The position numbers were made by a program, and so were the translations under genes. Shown here in pieces: positions 27,159-35,842 of a DNA stretch of 64,000 bases. The notes beneath the pieces were generated by a model that worked only from the letters and a program-made list of their open reading frames with translations, was not told the DNA's origin and ran no database searches. The stretch is from an uncultured Clostridium sp. GTDB taxonomy: Bacteria > Bacillota > Clostridia > TANB77 > CAG-508. The stretch is taken from contig CAMXJY010000009.1 in the NCBI GenBank assembly GCA_947244325.1, positions 30,976-94,975 on the forward strand, written 5' to 3'. Positions within the stretch are counted from its first letter, which is position 1. Each line of letters opens with the position of its first letter.

Positions 27159-27210
27159 TATCTTGCTAAATATTCATTTTTATGATATAAAGAAGATGAA
27201 GAGGAAAAGC

Positions 27211-28491
27211 ATGGAAAAATTAAAAGATAAATATAAATTTATATTAATACTTATAATTGTTTTTGCTATTTTAATCAGAATAGTTTTTGTATGCAAAAAT
27301 ACAATATCAGATTATCAATTTGATGTTGGAATTGGAGCTATTAATTCAGAAGAAGATTATAATAATTTATATGAAAATTTTGAAGAAGAACCAAATACTG
27401 GAAGACATATAAATTATATAATGCAGTTATATACTTATAATTCTTTACCAAATAAAATTATAGGTCAATTTTATCATCCACCTTTACATCATTTTATAAT
27501 GTCAAGTTGGCTTAAAATATCAGATAATATTTCAAGTATTAGTAGTTTTAAGTTTGAGAGTATGCAATTTATTACACTAATATATTCAAGTCTAATACTT
27601 ATTTTCTTATATAGAATATTAAAAGAATTGGAAATTGAAGATAAAAATAAAATTATACCAATGATTTTATTCTCGTTTTATCCGTTATATATTTTTATGT
27701 CAGGTTCTATAAACAATGATGAACTTGTAACAATGTTTGCTATATTAGAATTATTTTATTTAATGAGATGGCAAAAAAATCCTAGTATGAAAAATGCAGT
27801 AATAATTGCATTATGTATAGGATTAGGATTGATGACTAAAACATCTATGATAGTTATGCTTGTGCCAACTATTTATGTATATTTTAAAAAGTTAATAGAA
27901 TTTGTAAATAGTGATAATAGTATAAAAAAATTATTAATAGAATTATTAGTTTTTACAGTAATCTCAAGTTTTTTAGGATTATGGTTTCAAATTAGAAGTT
28001 TAGCAAATAACTTAAATACTTTAGGAATTATACAGCCATATGAATATTTAAGTATAGCAAATGAAAGTATTTTCGCTAGGTTTGGATTATGTAATATTTT
28101 TAAAGTTAGTAATGTAAATATATGGAATTATCTAATTTATTCTTCTATAAATTTTGTAGTAACTGATAAGTTAGCACCATATAATATAATAATGATAATA
28201 GCAGTAATTACATTAATAGCAGATATTGTATATTTTATTTTAAAAAATAGAAAAACGAGTAAAATTTTAATTATTACATTAATTACATGGTGGATATCTT
28301 ATTTTTACTTAAATATTAGTATGCCATATACATGTTCAATGCATTCAAGATATATGGTGCTTCCAATTTCAATAGGGATTATTTATTTAGGATTAGGAAT
28401 GAAAAATGAAAATAATAAAGTAATAAAAGTTCAAGTATATGTATCTTCAATTGTAGTTTCCTTAATGAGTATTTTTAGCTTTATCATATAA
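27211..28491 (+). CDS. Membrane glycosyltransferase-like protein (GT39/ArnT type)
   Basis: A 426-residue polytopic protein with roughly 10-11 hydrophobic segments. The early extracytoplasmic acidic loop (ISDYQFDVGIG) and FYHPPLHHFIMSSW match the GT-C fold of polyprenyl-phosphate-dependent mannosyl/aminoarabinose transferases, where the HPPL-type motif follows the catalytic Asp loop. It would transfer a sugar from a lipid carrier outside the membrane. I prefer ATG 27211, with GAGGA upstream, over earlier in-frame starts. No enzyme partner is adjacent. Confidence 0.7.
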   Translation: MEKLKDKYKFILILIIVFAILIRIVFVCKNTISDYQFDVGIGAINSEEDYNNLYENFEEEPNTGRHINYIMQLYTYNSLPNKIIGQFYHPPLHHFIMSSWLKISDNISSISSFKFESMQFITLIYSSLILIFLYRILKELEIEDKNKIIPMILFSFYPLYIFMSGSINNDELVTMFAILELFYLMRWQKNPSMKNAVIIALCIGLGLMTKTSMIVMLVPTIYVYFKKLIEFVNSDNSIKKLLIELLVFTVISSFLGLWFQIRSLANNLNTLGIIQPYEYLSIANESIFARFGLCNIFKVSNVNIWNYLIYSSINFVVTDKLAPYNIIMIIAVITLIADIVYFILKNRKTSKILIITLITWWISYFYLNISMPYTCSMHSRYMVLPISIGIIYLGLGMKNENNKVIKVQVYVSSIVVSLMSIFSFII

Positions 28492-28615
28492 ATGATATTT
28501 AATTTTGTTCACACAATGTTTACAATTATTTAATATTAATTTAATAAAGTATATATAAAATATCATTGAAAAGAGATAAAAAACTCTTATTATATTAAAA
28601 AGAAAGGATGATTGA

Positions 28616-29356
28616 ATGGTAGAAGAAGAAAAAGAATATTTGATTAGTATGGAGAATAATTTAGTTAATAAAGAACAAATAAATATAAATGATAATAATT
28701 TTCAAAAAATAATGTTTTTATATAGTTCTGCTTTAAAAGAAATAAAAACTAAGATGGAGATATTACAAGAGGAACTTAAGATATTTTCAAATTATGAACC
28801 AATAGAATATATATCAACAAGAATAAAAAAGCCAGAAACTATTTTAGAGAAATTAAAACGAAAAAATCATGAATTAACATATGAAAATATGTTTGAATAT
28901 ATTAATGATATAGCTGGAATAAGAATAGTTTGTAATTTTAAAAGTGATGTTTACAAATTAGTAGAAATTATAGAGGGATTTCAAGATATTAGAATATTAA
29001 ATAAAAAAGATTTTATGAAAAATCCAAAAAAGAGCGGATATATGAGTTATCACTTGGTAATAGAAGTTCCAGTTAATTTTTCATCAGGAATAATGTATGT
29101 TAAAGTAGAAATTCAAATAAGAACTTTAGGTATGGATTTTTGGGCAAGTTTGGAACATAAACTTAAATATAAAAATCCTAATATTTCTAAAAATGAATCT
29201 AAAAATCTTATAAAATATGCGAAAGTAATAAATAACATTGATGATAATATGCTTACAATTTCAAATAAATTAGATAAAGAAAAAAGCAATAATATAATGA
29301 TATCAGCTGAAAATAAGCAAAAAGGTGATATGAAAAAATTTGATTTTAAACTATAG
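28616..29356 (+). CDS. Small alarmone synthetase (RelQ/YjbM type)
   Basis: A 246-residue RelA/SpoT synthetase-domain protein without the HD hydrolase, TGS or ACT domains, so a small alarmone synthetase that makes (p)ppGpp from ATP and GDP/GTP. Seen: NDIAGIRIVC, KSGYMSYH and VEIQIRTLGMDFWASLEHKLKYK, the synthetase motifs including the catalytic Glu in EIQIRT. It is a single-gene unit with AAGAAAGGA ribosome site, terminated at about 29385-29420, and lies before the large deaminase-like gene. Confidence 0.87.
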   Translation: MVEEEKEYLISMENNLVNKEQININDNNFQKIMFLYSSALKEIKTKMEILQEELKIFSNYEPIEYISTRIKKPETILEKLKRKNHELTYENMFEYINDIAGIRIVCNFKSDVYKLVEIIEGFQDIRILNKKDFMKNPKKSGYMSYHLVIEVPVNFSSGIMYVKVEIQIRTLGMDFWASLEHKLKYKNPNISKNESKNLIKYAKVINNIDDNMLTISNKLDKEKSNNIMISAENKQKGDMKKFDFKL

Positions 29357-29384
29357 AAAGTAACAAATTTTAAAGAAAATATAT

Positions 29385-29422
29385 AAAATAAAGTGAATAG
29401 TTTTTCTATTCATTTTGTTTTA
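29385..29422 (+). terminator. Terminator after the alarmone synthetase
   Basis: AAATAAAGTGAATAG pairs with CTATTCATTTTGTTTT around TTTTT; the 3' side is T-rich. Confidence 0.65.
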
Positions 29423-29520
29423 TTACAGAATAAAAATACAAAGTATAATTTTGAATATAGGAAAAAGAAATTATTTTTAGAAAATAATTATGAATTTTTA
29501 GGTTAATTTACATAAAATGG

Positions 29521-29549
29521 TTGAAAAATGATACAAAATCTGGTATAAT
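29521..29549 (+). promoter_or_regulatory. Promoter of the adenosine-deaminase-like gene
   Basis: TTGAAA (29521-29526), 17 bases, TGG then TATAAT (29544-29549): a good sigma-A match with an extended -10. Confidence 0.7.
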
Positions 29550-29599
29550 ATAGAATTAACTAGGAGAAATAAAAAGAAAGGTAAGGAGAGAATATAATA

Positions 29600-32125
29600 A
29601 TGGAGAATTTAAAATATTTTGATAAGTTTTATATAGACAAAGAAAAGGATATTGTCGTAGAACTTTACAAAAATAGCCAAGTAAAAGATGAGCTTACTTA
29701 TATTATAAGAACTCCTAATCATAAAAGTGGAAATTTAATCACTAATTTAGCTAAATTATGTGGTTTAGAAACAATGAATGATGAAAATGAATTAAAAATA
29801 ATAAAAGATAATATACCTGCTTCAATAAATGGTGATAATGAAGAGGTATATATTTTTAGGCTAGCAGGAATGAAAATAGCAAATATCTACAATAACAGAA
29901 TTGAAGTAAAAGCAAAAATGCCAGCTATAACAAAAACTTTAATGTCACAAACAAAGGATTATAAGTTTGATATAAGCAAAACAATAGTAAAATCATATAT
30001 CTTAAAGAAATCAAAATTTAGAACAGACTTACACACACATATGAATGCAAACTTATCACCAGATGTTTTAATATCACTTGGAATTGCAAATCAACTTAGA
30101 TATCCTTTATATTATATAAAGAAATTGAATTTAAAATTAACAGAAAAACAAGAAAAAGCAATATATGAAGATAGAAAAATTGCTGAAAAGCAATTTGAAA
30201 ATTCAGAATTAGTTGGAAAATACTTAACAAGAAAAATAGATGATAACACATTTATAAATTTTGCAGATTTAATATTAAATAATTTAGAAAATGCAGAAGA
30301 AAATATTTTAAAAATAAGAACAAGTTTAGCATTATTAAAAGACGGGCAAGCGGTTTTTACAAATCTTGAAAAATTATATATATATAGATATGTATTTTGT
30401 AAAGGAACAAAATCAGAAAATAAAATAAAATTAGATAATAAGAAAATTGAAAAAATACCAGAAAGAGATATAGTAAGCTTTGTAAAACAAATGTTAGAAG
30501 ATAAAAAAGCAGGAAGCAAATACGAGCATAATACTTTAAGACAAGATAAATATTTATGGATAGCTAGAGAATATCAAAAACAAGGGATTTTCTATTCAGA
30601 AATAGCAGACACAGATTTAGCTAAAATAGGAGAACCAGCAATAAAAGTTTTAGAAGATGTACATGAAATTATGCCAAAAATAGAAGAAGAAACAGGAGTA
30701 CAAATTAGACTTTTATTTGCAATAAGACGTATTCCATTAACAATAATAAAAGATCAAAAAACAAGTTCAAATTATTTAAGAGAAAACCTAGATGTTTTAA
30801 GAGCAATAGCAAGAAGTCCATATGTAGTTGGAAGTGATTTCATAGGAGAAGAAATAAACGATATATCAGAATTAAAACCAGTAATAAGAGAACTTGTACA
30901 ATATGCAGTAACAGAAGATGAAGGATTTACAATAAGAATACATGCAGGAGAAAATGATAGTTTAAGAGATAATGTAGCAAAATCAATAGAATGTATAAAA
31001 GATTCTTTATTAGAAGGTCAAAAATTACCAAGATTTAGATTAGGTCATGGATTATATACAGCAGACTTAAATTCAGAAGAAGGTAAAAAATTAATAAAAG
31101 CAATGAAAGAAACAGGAGCAGTACTTGAATTCCAATTAACATCAAATGTAAGATTAAATAACTTAACAGCTTTAGAAAGACACCCACTTAAAGTATACTT
31201 AGAAAATGGAATAAAATGTGTTCAAGGAACAGATGGATGTGGATTTTATGGAACAGATACAATAGATGAACAATTAGCACTTCAAAACTTAATTGGAATA
31301 GATGAAAACGATTTTGCAAAAATGAGAGCAGTAGAAGATGAAATAATAAATCATTCACAAAAATATTTTAAAGAAAAATCTAAAAAATTTGAAGAATTTC
31401 TTGCAGGTAGAACAATAAGAGAAGCTATATTAAAAGCTGAAGAAGAAAATTTTGAAAAGAGTAAAAACAATACTATACCTATGAGAATAAGTGATAAATT
31501 AGATTCAGAGGAAAAACTAAAAGAAAAAATTAAAAACTTACCAGAAGATAAAATTCCAATTGTTATAGCAGGTGGAAGTTTTAATGCTAAAAATAGAGAA
31601 ACAGTTTTAAGTAATGAAGGAAAAGAAGCAATAAGAAAATTAGTTGAAAACTTAAATAATGAAAAAGTTTACTTTGTAGTAGGACATAAAATGAATGGAT
31701 ATGAAAAAGCTGTTTTAGATGTAGCAAAAGAATTAAATAAAAAATTTGAAATAAATGCAATAGTTCCAAAAGAAGTATCAGCAGAAGAAGTTGATAATTT
31801 ATTAAAAGAGAATATAAATGGAATTAGAATATCAACTGAAAGAGAAGAAATGGGAATATATAAAAGCTTTAATTATGAAATATTTGAAAGAAGAAATTCA
31901 ATAGTTGTGGCATTTGATGGAAATTCTCCAGTATCAAATTTAGTTCAAGAAGCTAAAAATGGAAAAGGAAAAGCTAAAATATATGTTAATTCAGAAGTAG
32001 AAGCTTTAAAAGATAAAGCAACATCATTAGAAGGATATGTAAAATCATTTAAAGTAAAAGACAATTTAGCAGAAAAGATTTTAAAAGATTATCCAGAAAT
32101 TGGAATGAGTAATAAATTAGCTTAA
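29600..32125 (+). CDS. Large adenosine-deaminase-like protein with SLOG-like C-terminal domain
   Basis: An 841-residue protein. The deaminase TIM barrel shows HxH (DLHTHMN, about residue 145), IRIHAGEND near 447 (catalytic Glu), RLGHGLY near 485, EFQLTSN and GTDGCGFYGT near 546, all adenosine/AMP deaminase motifs. About 140 N-terminal residues and a helical insert of more than 150 residues follow the first motif. From about 650 the chain becomes a Rossmann-like domain (PIVIAGGSF, VYFVVGHKMNG, SIVVAFDGNS) resembling SLOG/LOG nucleotide-binding domains. Probably deaminates an adenosine-type nucleotide under ligand control. RADAR-type defence enzymes are also large deaminases, but no ATPase partner is present. 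Confidence 0.72.
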   Translation: MENLKYFDKFYIDKEKDIVVELYKNSQVKDELTYIIRTPNHKSGNLITNLAKLCGLETMNDENELKIIKDNIPASINGDNEEVYIFRLAGMKIANIYNNRIEVKAKMPAITKTLMSQTKDYKFDISKTIVKSYILKKSKFRTDLHTHMNANLSPDVLISLGIANQLRYPLYYIKKLNLKLTEKQEKAIYEDRKIAEKQFENSELVGKYLTRKIDDNTFINFADLILNNLENAEENILKIRTSLALLKDGQAVFTNLEKLYIYRYVFCKGTKSENKIKLDNKKIEKIPERDIVSFVKQMLEDKKAGSKYEHNTLRQDKYLWIAREYQKQGIFYSEIADTDLAKIGEPAIKVLEDVHEIMPKIEEETGVQIRLLFAIRRIPLTIIKDQKTSSNYLRENLDVLRAIARSPYVVGSDFIGEEINDISELKPVIRELVQYAVTEDEGFTIRIHAGENDSLRDNVAKSIECIKDSLLEGQKLPRFRLGHGLYTADLNSEEGKKLIKAMKETGAVLEFQLTSNVRLNNLTALERHPLKVYLENGIKCVQGTDGCGFYGTDTIDEQLALQNLIGIDENDFAKMRAVEDEIINHSQKYFKEKSKKFEEFLAGRTIREAILKAEEENFEKSKNNTIPMRISDKLDSEEKLKEKIKNLPEDKIPIVIAGGSFNAKNRETVLSNEGKEAIRKLVENLNNEKVYFVVGHKMNGYEKAVLDVAKELNKKFEINAIVPKEVSAEEVDNLLKENINGIRISTEREEMGIYKSFNYEIFERRNSIVVAFDGNSPVSNLVQEAKNGKGKAKIYVNSEVEALKDKATSLEGYVKSFKVKDNLAEKILKDYPEIGMSNKLA

Positions 32126-32142
32126 AAATATTTAAAATTAAT

Positions 32143-32180
32143 AAGAAGGGAATAATTAGTTTTCTAATTATTCTTTTTTT
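32143..32180 (+). terminator. Terminator after the deaminase-like gene
   Basis: AGAAGGGAATAATTAG pairs with CTAATTATTCTTTTTTT around a short TTT loop. Confidence 0.75.
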
Positions 32181-32208
32181 GTCTTATACAGAGAAGGATT
32201 TGACAATA

Positions 32209-32238
32209 TTTGTACATTTCTTAGCTATGTGTAACGAA
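32209..32238. repeat. Intergenic repeat B, copy 1
   Basis: Motif TTTGTACATTTCTTAGCT, then ATGTGTAACGAA, recurs nearly identically at 43486-43517. Downstream of this copy, ATCATCTACTACTATT is close to the reverse complement of the stem of the terminator beside copy 2, so part of the flank may be repeated inverted. Confidence 0.55.
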
Positions 32239-32362
32239 TATCATCTACTACTATTGTTCTGTCTTTAAATGTCAAAAAAATAGGACAAGTTTTTGAAAAA
32301 ATATATTGAAATATTTATATTGTATTGATAAAATAAATCTTAAGAGTGAGGTAGAATGTCAT

Positions 32363-33037
32363 ATGAATACAATAGATGAAAATTTAGATGTAAGAAACAC
32401 TTTAAAAATAAGTGATAAAAATAAAATACATTTATATTATAAAGTTCAAAGTGTAATAAAAAATGTTAAAATAAAAAAATATATGAGAGAACGTGATTTA
32501 ATATCTAAAGAAGGGATGTCCTTTTTTGGAGGGATTACAGGAAAAAATAATTTACAATTTGAGAAAATGAGAAATATAAAACTAAAGTTAGAACTTTTGC
32601 AAGCACAAAAAGAAAGAAATCCAGAGAAATTTGATTTAACAGAAATGATGGCAGATATATATGCGTGTGCAATAGTTGATCTTGGAGGAAAATTTACTAC
32701 AGAAATGAGTAACATATATAGTAATATAAAAGAAAAATATTATTGGGAAAACAATAAAGAAATATCAGATGAAAAACTTTATATGCTTGCATGCGAAAAA
32801 ATATCTAAAGGAAATTCGTATTTACCAGTAATACACAAAGAAAATCCAAAAGGAATTTTTGGAAATATAAAAATGCAAACAGAATTCTTAAAATTAGAAA
32901 ATAAGAAAATTGAAAATCAAATAATATTAGAAAGAGGAAAGAGTCAATTTGAAACTTTTTCAAATGACCCAAATAATATGTCATTTATAATTCCAACTAA
33001 CGTGAAAAATGCCAAAAAAAACTTGACAAACACGTAA
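32363..33037 (+). CDS. Hypothetical soluble protein
   Basis: A 224-residue charged, helical protein of unknown family; no motif recognised. It lies directly before rpmF, whose promoter overlaps its end. In many Bacillota the gene before rpmF encodes the DUF177/YceD protein, but I see none of its cysteine-containing signature, so I do not call it that. I use ATG 32363, preceded by GAGGT; an in-frame start 19 codons upstream (32306) has no ribosome site. Confidence 0.6.
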   Translation: MNTIDENLDVRNTLKISDKNKIHLYYKVQSVIKNVKIKKYMRERDLISKEGMSFFGGITGKNNLQFEKMRNIKLKLELLQAQKERNPEKFDLTEMMADIYACAIVDLGGKFTTEMSNIYSNIKEKYYWENNKEISDEKLYMLACEKISKGNSYLPVIHKENPKGIFGNIKMQTEFLKLENKKIENQIILERGKSQFETFSNDPNNMSFIIPTNVKNAKKNLTNT

Positions 33038-33051
33038 ATTGGTTGTATACT
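33023..33051 (+). promoter_or_regulatory. rpmF promoter
   Basis: TTGACA (33023-33028), 17 bases, TATACT (33046-33051), a near-consensus sigma-A promoter overlapping the end of the preceding gene. Confidence 0.78.
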
Positions 33052-33120
33052 ATTTTAGTAACTTTGAAATAAAATTTAATTTGACATATATATAAAAAGT
33101 CACTAAAGGAGGGATTTAAA

Positions 33121-33309
33121 ATGGCACAACCAAAAAGAAGATGGTCAAAAGCTAGAACAGGTGCAAAAAGATCAACATGGAAATTAGAAGAAGAAAATTT
33201 ATCAACATGTTCACATTGTCATCAACCAGTTAGACCTCACACTGTATGTGCTAACTGTGGTTACTATGATGGAAAAGAAGTAATTGCAAAAAAAGCAAGT
33301 AATGACTAA
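33121..33309 (+). CDS. rpmF: 50S ribosomal protein L32
   Basis: A 62-residue L32. AQPKRRWSKARTGAKRSTWKL at the N-terminus and the zinc-binding pairs CSHC and CANC are characteristic; this is the zinc-binding C+ form. Near-consensus promoter upstream, AAAGGAGGG ribosome site, and a terminator (about 33330-33356, AGACATAT / ATATGTCT plus T run) downstream, so it forms its own unit. Confidence 0.97.
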   Translation: MAQPKRRWSKARTGAKRSTWKLEEENLSTCSHCHQPVRPHTVCANCGYYDGKEVIAKKASND

Positions 33310-33329
33310 TAAAAAAAGTAAAAGAGAAA

Positions 33330-33356
33330 GACATATATGATATGTCTTTTTTTGCG
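33330..33356 (+). terminator. rpmF terminator
   Basis: AAAGACATAT / ATATGTCTTT hairpin with a short loop, followed by TTTT. Confidence 0.78.
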
Positions 33357-33445
33357 TTTTATGGAAAGTTATATATAGTAAAAATTTAGAAAAGTAAGTT
33401 TTATTGTATAAGAATAAAAGAGTAAATGGTGAAATTATAGCAAAT

Positions 33446-33474
33446 TTGCAATATTATGTAAATTATGGTATAAT
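33446..33474 (+). promoter_or_regulatory. Promoter of the VWA-like pair
   Basis: TTGCAA (33446-33451), 17 bases ending ATGG, TATAAT (33469-33474). Almost identical to 35020-35048. Confidence 0.7.
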
Positions 33475-33557
33475 TAAATAGATGCAAAAAATTTTATGTA
33501 TGTCCTTTTGTACATAAGTTAACTAGCAAAAAAATAAAAAATTTGGAGGGCAAAATT

Positions 33558-34280
33558 ATGACATCAGATCAAATCTTTATGTACTTGGCACCACGGTGCT
33601 TGCTTCTGACACTATTAATTATTGTTGCAATTGCGGGTCTTTGCTTTTTGGGACATTTAAAGGCTGAAAATCTGAAGAATTATTGGCATGATGTAAGAAT
33701 GGCTATTATAGGTATAGGAACATTTGTGTTTTTTATACTAATGATGATAGTATTTTTTTTACCAAATTCAGCTATCAGTGATTTTTTACCAACAATAAAG
33801 CATAGTGAAACAATTGTATTGCCAGCAGAGGTAATAGAAGAAGTAAATATAATTGAACAGGAAAATGTTATTGATATTCCTTCAATTGTTTTACCGCTTC
33901 AGCCAGAAGGAGAGCAAGCAATAGTAATTGATACATCTTCAGAAGATTTAAAGAAATTCATGAATGATTTTTATGGAGAAAATGTGGAGTTCTTTAATCA
34001 GAGGCAAAAGGCAACTTATCTTTTAAATAGTGAAGGTATTGAAAATTTTACTGGTTTAGATTTTGATTCTATACAGTATAAAGAAAATACAGCTTTCACT
34101 ATAAATCTGGATCAACTTGGATATGAAACAATATGGTTGTTTACAGACTTGAGTAATATTAAGTTGGAGCCTACTACCTGCAAAGTTATATTGTATGTGC
34201 CCAGAAATATAACAAAAAGCGAATTGGAGGCTTTGAAGGAACTGGGAGATGTAACTGTTATCACTATTGAGAAAAAATAA
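33558..34280 (+). CDS. Membrane-anchored VWA-like protein with decayed metal site
   Basis: A 240-residue accessory protein with two hydrophobic helices (about 10-32 and 50-72), then an extracytoplasmic domain paralogous to the next gene: AIVIDTSSEDLKKFMNDFY aligns with LILIDKSGSMEEFITDIY, and YETIWLFTDL with YETIWICSDL. The MIDAS DxSxS becomes DTSSE, so metal binding is doubtful. GGAGGG precedes ATG 33558 by 7 bases; a TTG five codons upstream overlaps that site. One in-frame CGG (CCA CGG TGC) is read as Arg. Role unknown. Confidence 0.62.
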   Translation: MTSDQIFMYLAPRCLLLTLLIIVAIAGLCFLGHLKAENLKNYWHDVRMAIIGIGTFVFFILMMIVFFLPNSAISDFLPTIKHSETIVLPAEVIEEVNIIEQENVIDIPSIVLPLQPEGEQAIVIDTSSEDLKKFMNDFYGENVEFFNQRQKATYLLNSEGIENFTGLDFDSIQYKENTAFTINLDQLGYETIWLFTDLSNIKLEPTTCKVILYVPRNITKSELEALKELGDVTVITIEKK

Positions 34281-34298
34281 TGAGAAATGAGGTAAGAT

Positions 34299-34898
34299 AT
34301 GAGAGAAGGAAAAAATAAAAATACTTTAATAAATGTTATGGTATTTATGGTTAGTTTCTTATTGTTTGGAGCGATTCTTTTTTTATTCATGATGAGCAAT
34401 GTGGAAGTGCAGTATATAGAGGTTGCTCAAGATCCTATTCACAAAGTTGTGGATGAGATTGTTGAAGTAAATGTCTACAATCAGGAATCTCCGATTATAC
34501 CAGTAATTCGGCAAGGAAATGAGCTCATACTTATAGATAAATCTGGTTCTATGGAAGAATTTATTACAGATATTTATAAGAATAATATTGAGTTTTTTAA
34601 GATGAATGATGTATGGGCATTTGATACAGAAGTATACAAAGAAGTATTGATTGATAATGTAGTTTTTTCAGGAGATACGAATTTGTTTCAGGCTGTAAAC
34701 CAGGCGGCAGAGGAAGGGTATGAAACTATTTGGATTTGTTCTGATTTGGAACACAATACAGGTGATATTGAACTTTCGGATTTGGCGAAGGATATTCAAA
34801 TTATTGTTTATTCACCTAAGATTTTAAATGAAGCAAAAACAGACATTGTTGTTGCAGAGTTGCAAAAAGCCAATCTTAGTATCATTACAATTAATTAG
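34299..34898 (+). CDS. Membrane-anchored VWA-like protein with intact MIDAS
   Basis: A 199-residue protein: one transmembrane helix at about 11-33, then a compact von Willebrand A-like domain. DKSGSM (DxSxS) near residue 81, SGDTN (Thr) near 127 and CSDLE (Asp) near 149 provide the metal-ion-dependent adhesion site. VWA domains bind partner proteins through a metal. Follows its degenerate paralogue by 18 bases and shares the promoter. One in-frame CGG (ATT CGG CAA) is read as Arg. Accessory composition; the partner is unknown. Confidence 0.7.
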   Translation: MREGKNKNTLINVMVFMVSFLLFGAILFLFMMSNVEVQYIEVAQDPIHKVVDEIVEVNVYNQESPIIPVIRQGNELILIDKSGSMEEFITDIYKNNIEFFKMNDVWAFDTEVYKEVLIDNVVFSGDTNLFQAVNQAAEEGYETIWICSDLEHNTGDIELSDLAKDIQIIVYSPKILNEAKTDIVVAELQKANLSIITIN

Positions 34899-34941
34899 AC
34901 CGTCTGCATGAAAATTGAATATTGTAAGAGAAGACACAAGT

Positions 34942-34982
34942 TGGAGTGTTGGAAAGAGTTTATCTTTTCTAACACTCTTTTA
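34942..34982 (+). terminator. Terminator after the VWA-like pair
   Basis: GAGTGTTGGAAAGA / TCTTTTCTAACACTC hairpin followed by TTTTA. Confidence 0.75.
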
Positions 34983-35019
34983 CTGTATAAAAAGGGGGAT
35001 TAATGTAATATACTAAAAG

Positions 35020-35048
35020 TTGCAATATTATGTAAATTGTGGTATAAT
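35020..35048 (+). promoter_or_regulatory. Promoter of the GC-rich orphan gene
   Basis: TTGCAA (35020-35025), 17 bases ending GTGG, TATAAT (35043-35048). Nearly the same 29 bases as 33446-33474. Confidence 0.7.
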
Positions 35049-35130
35049 TAAATGAGGTTAATTTTTTTAGAAGCCAGAAAACAAAGGTAATAGTAGAAAA
35101 TTCAGATTAAAACAAAAAGGAGGAACAATT

Positions 35131-35637
35131 ATGAAATTTTCTATCACAGGAATGGTGTATGTACCAGAGGATGTTGAGTTAATGATTGAAGGCACATCTG
35201 TTATGGCACTTATAGGGGTCGAAGGTGGCGTTTATGCAGTAGACTTCGGTCGGAAAACGATACAGTTTATGGAGAGAAAAGACTTCAAAGAAGCTGTAGG
35301 GTTCCTGTCGGAATTCGTAAATTTCAAGAGTGTATATCACACTCCGGAATTTACACAGAGAAATCTGAAGGCGAAGGCAGGTCATCCCGGCGTAATGTGC
35401 TATCCATGTGGGAGAGTAACTGTATTTGATACAGTCATGACACAGCGTGATAAGATGCTGGTAATGGAGTATCTGGATACGAGCAAAGGTGAGATCCCAG
35501 AGCATGATCACCTGCCGGATAGGTGCATAGAGGTATATCTTTCAGCTGAGGCACCATATCGTGGTGAGTTTTGCGACTTTGGCGAGAAGCACAAACCGTT
35601 CTGCGAGAAAACAGTTGCTGTGAAGCTGTATCCTTAG
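35131..35637 (+). CDS. Hypothetical protein, GC-rich foreign gene
   Basis: A 168-residue soluble protein that I do not recognise. It stands out sharply in base composition: codons such as CTG, CCG, CGT, TCG and GAC are frequent, unlike all neighbours. It has Cys in MCYPCGR, RCIEVY and FCDFG-like positions and HDH near residue 128, which could bind metal. One in-frame CGG (GGT CGG AAA) must be read as Arg. Strong AAAGGAGGA ribosome site, own promoter and own terminator: a self-contained accessory cassette. Confidence 0.6.
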   Translation: MKFSITGMVYVPEDVELMIEGTSVMALIGVEGGVYAVDFGRKTIQFMERKDFKEAVGFLSEFVNFKSVYHTPEFTQRNLKAKAGHPGVMCYPCGRVTVFDTVMTQRDKMLVMEYLDTSKGEIPEHDHLPDRCIEVYLSAEAPYRGEFCDFGEKHKPFCEKTVAVKLYP

Positions 35638-35674
35638 GAAAAGGCAAGCGCATAGAATTATAAAATGTGCAGGT

Positions 35675-35728
35675 TTGGAGACGAGAACTTAGAAATGAAA
35701 TTTATTTCTGAGGGCTCGTCTCCTTAAT
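35675..35728 (+). terminator. Terminator of the GC-rich orphan gene
   Basis: GGAGACGAG / CTCGTCTCC outer stem with inner AGAAAT / ATTTCT, followed by TTAATTTT. Confidence 0.78.
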
Positions 35729-35793
35729 TTTATGAAAAATTTATATTATATAAAAAGGATAGTTTCAAAGTTTATAAAAATTAGCTCAAAATA

Positions 35794-35822
35794 TTGATAA
35801 TAAATGCTTAAAATGATATAAT
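35794..35822 (+). promoter_or_regulatory. Promoter of the dCMP deaminase operon
   Basis: TTGATA (35794-35799), 17 bases, TATAAT (35817-35822). The upstream AGCTCAAAA block recurs before the ftsY promoter. Confidence 0.68.
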
Positions 35823-35842
35823 CCGAGGAAAAGGAGTAAAAA

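Noticed and set aside
35131..35637. Long minus-strand frames opposite the GC-rich orphan
   Set aside because: They arise from its higher GC; the plus frame has the promoter, ribosome site and terminator.
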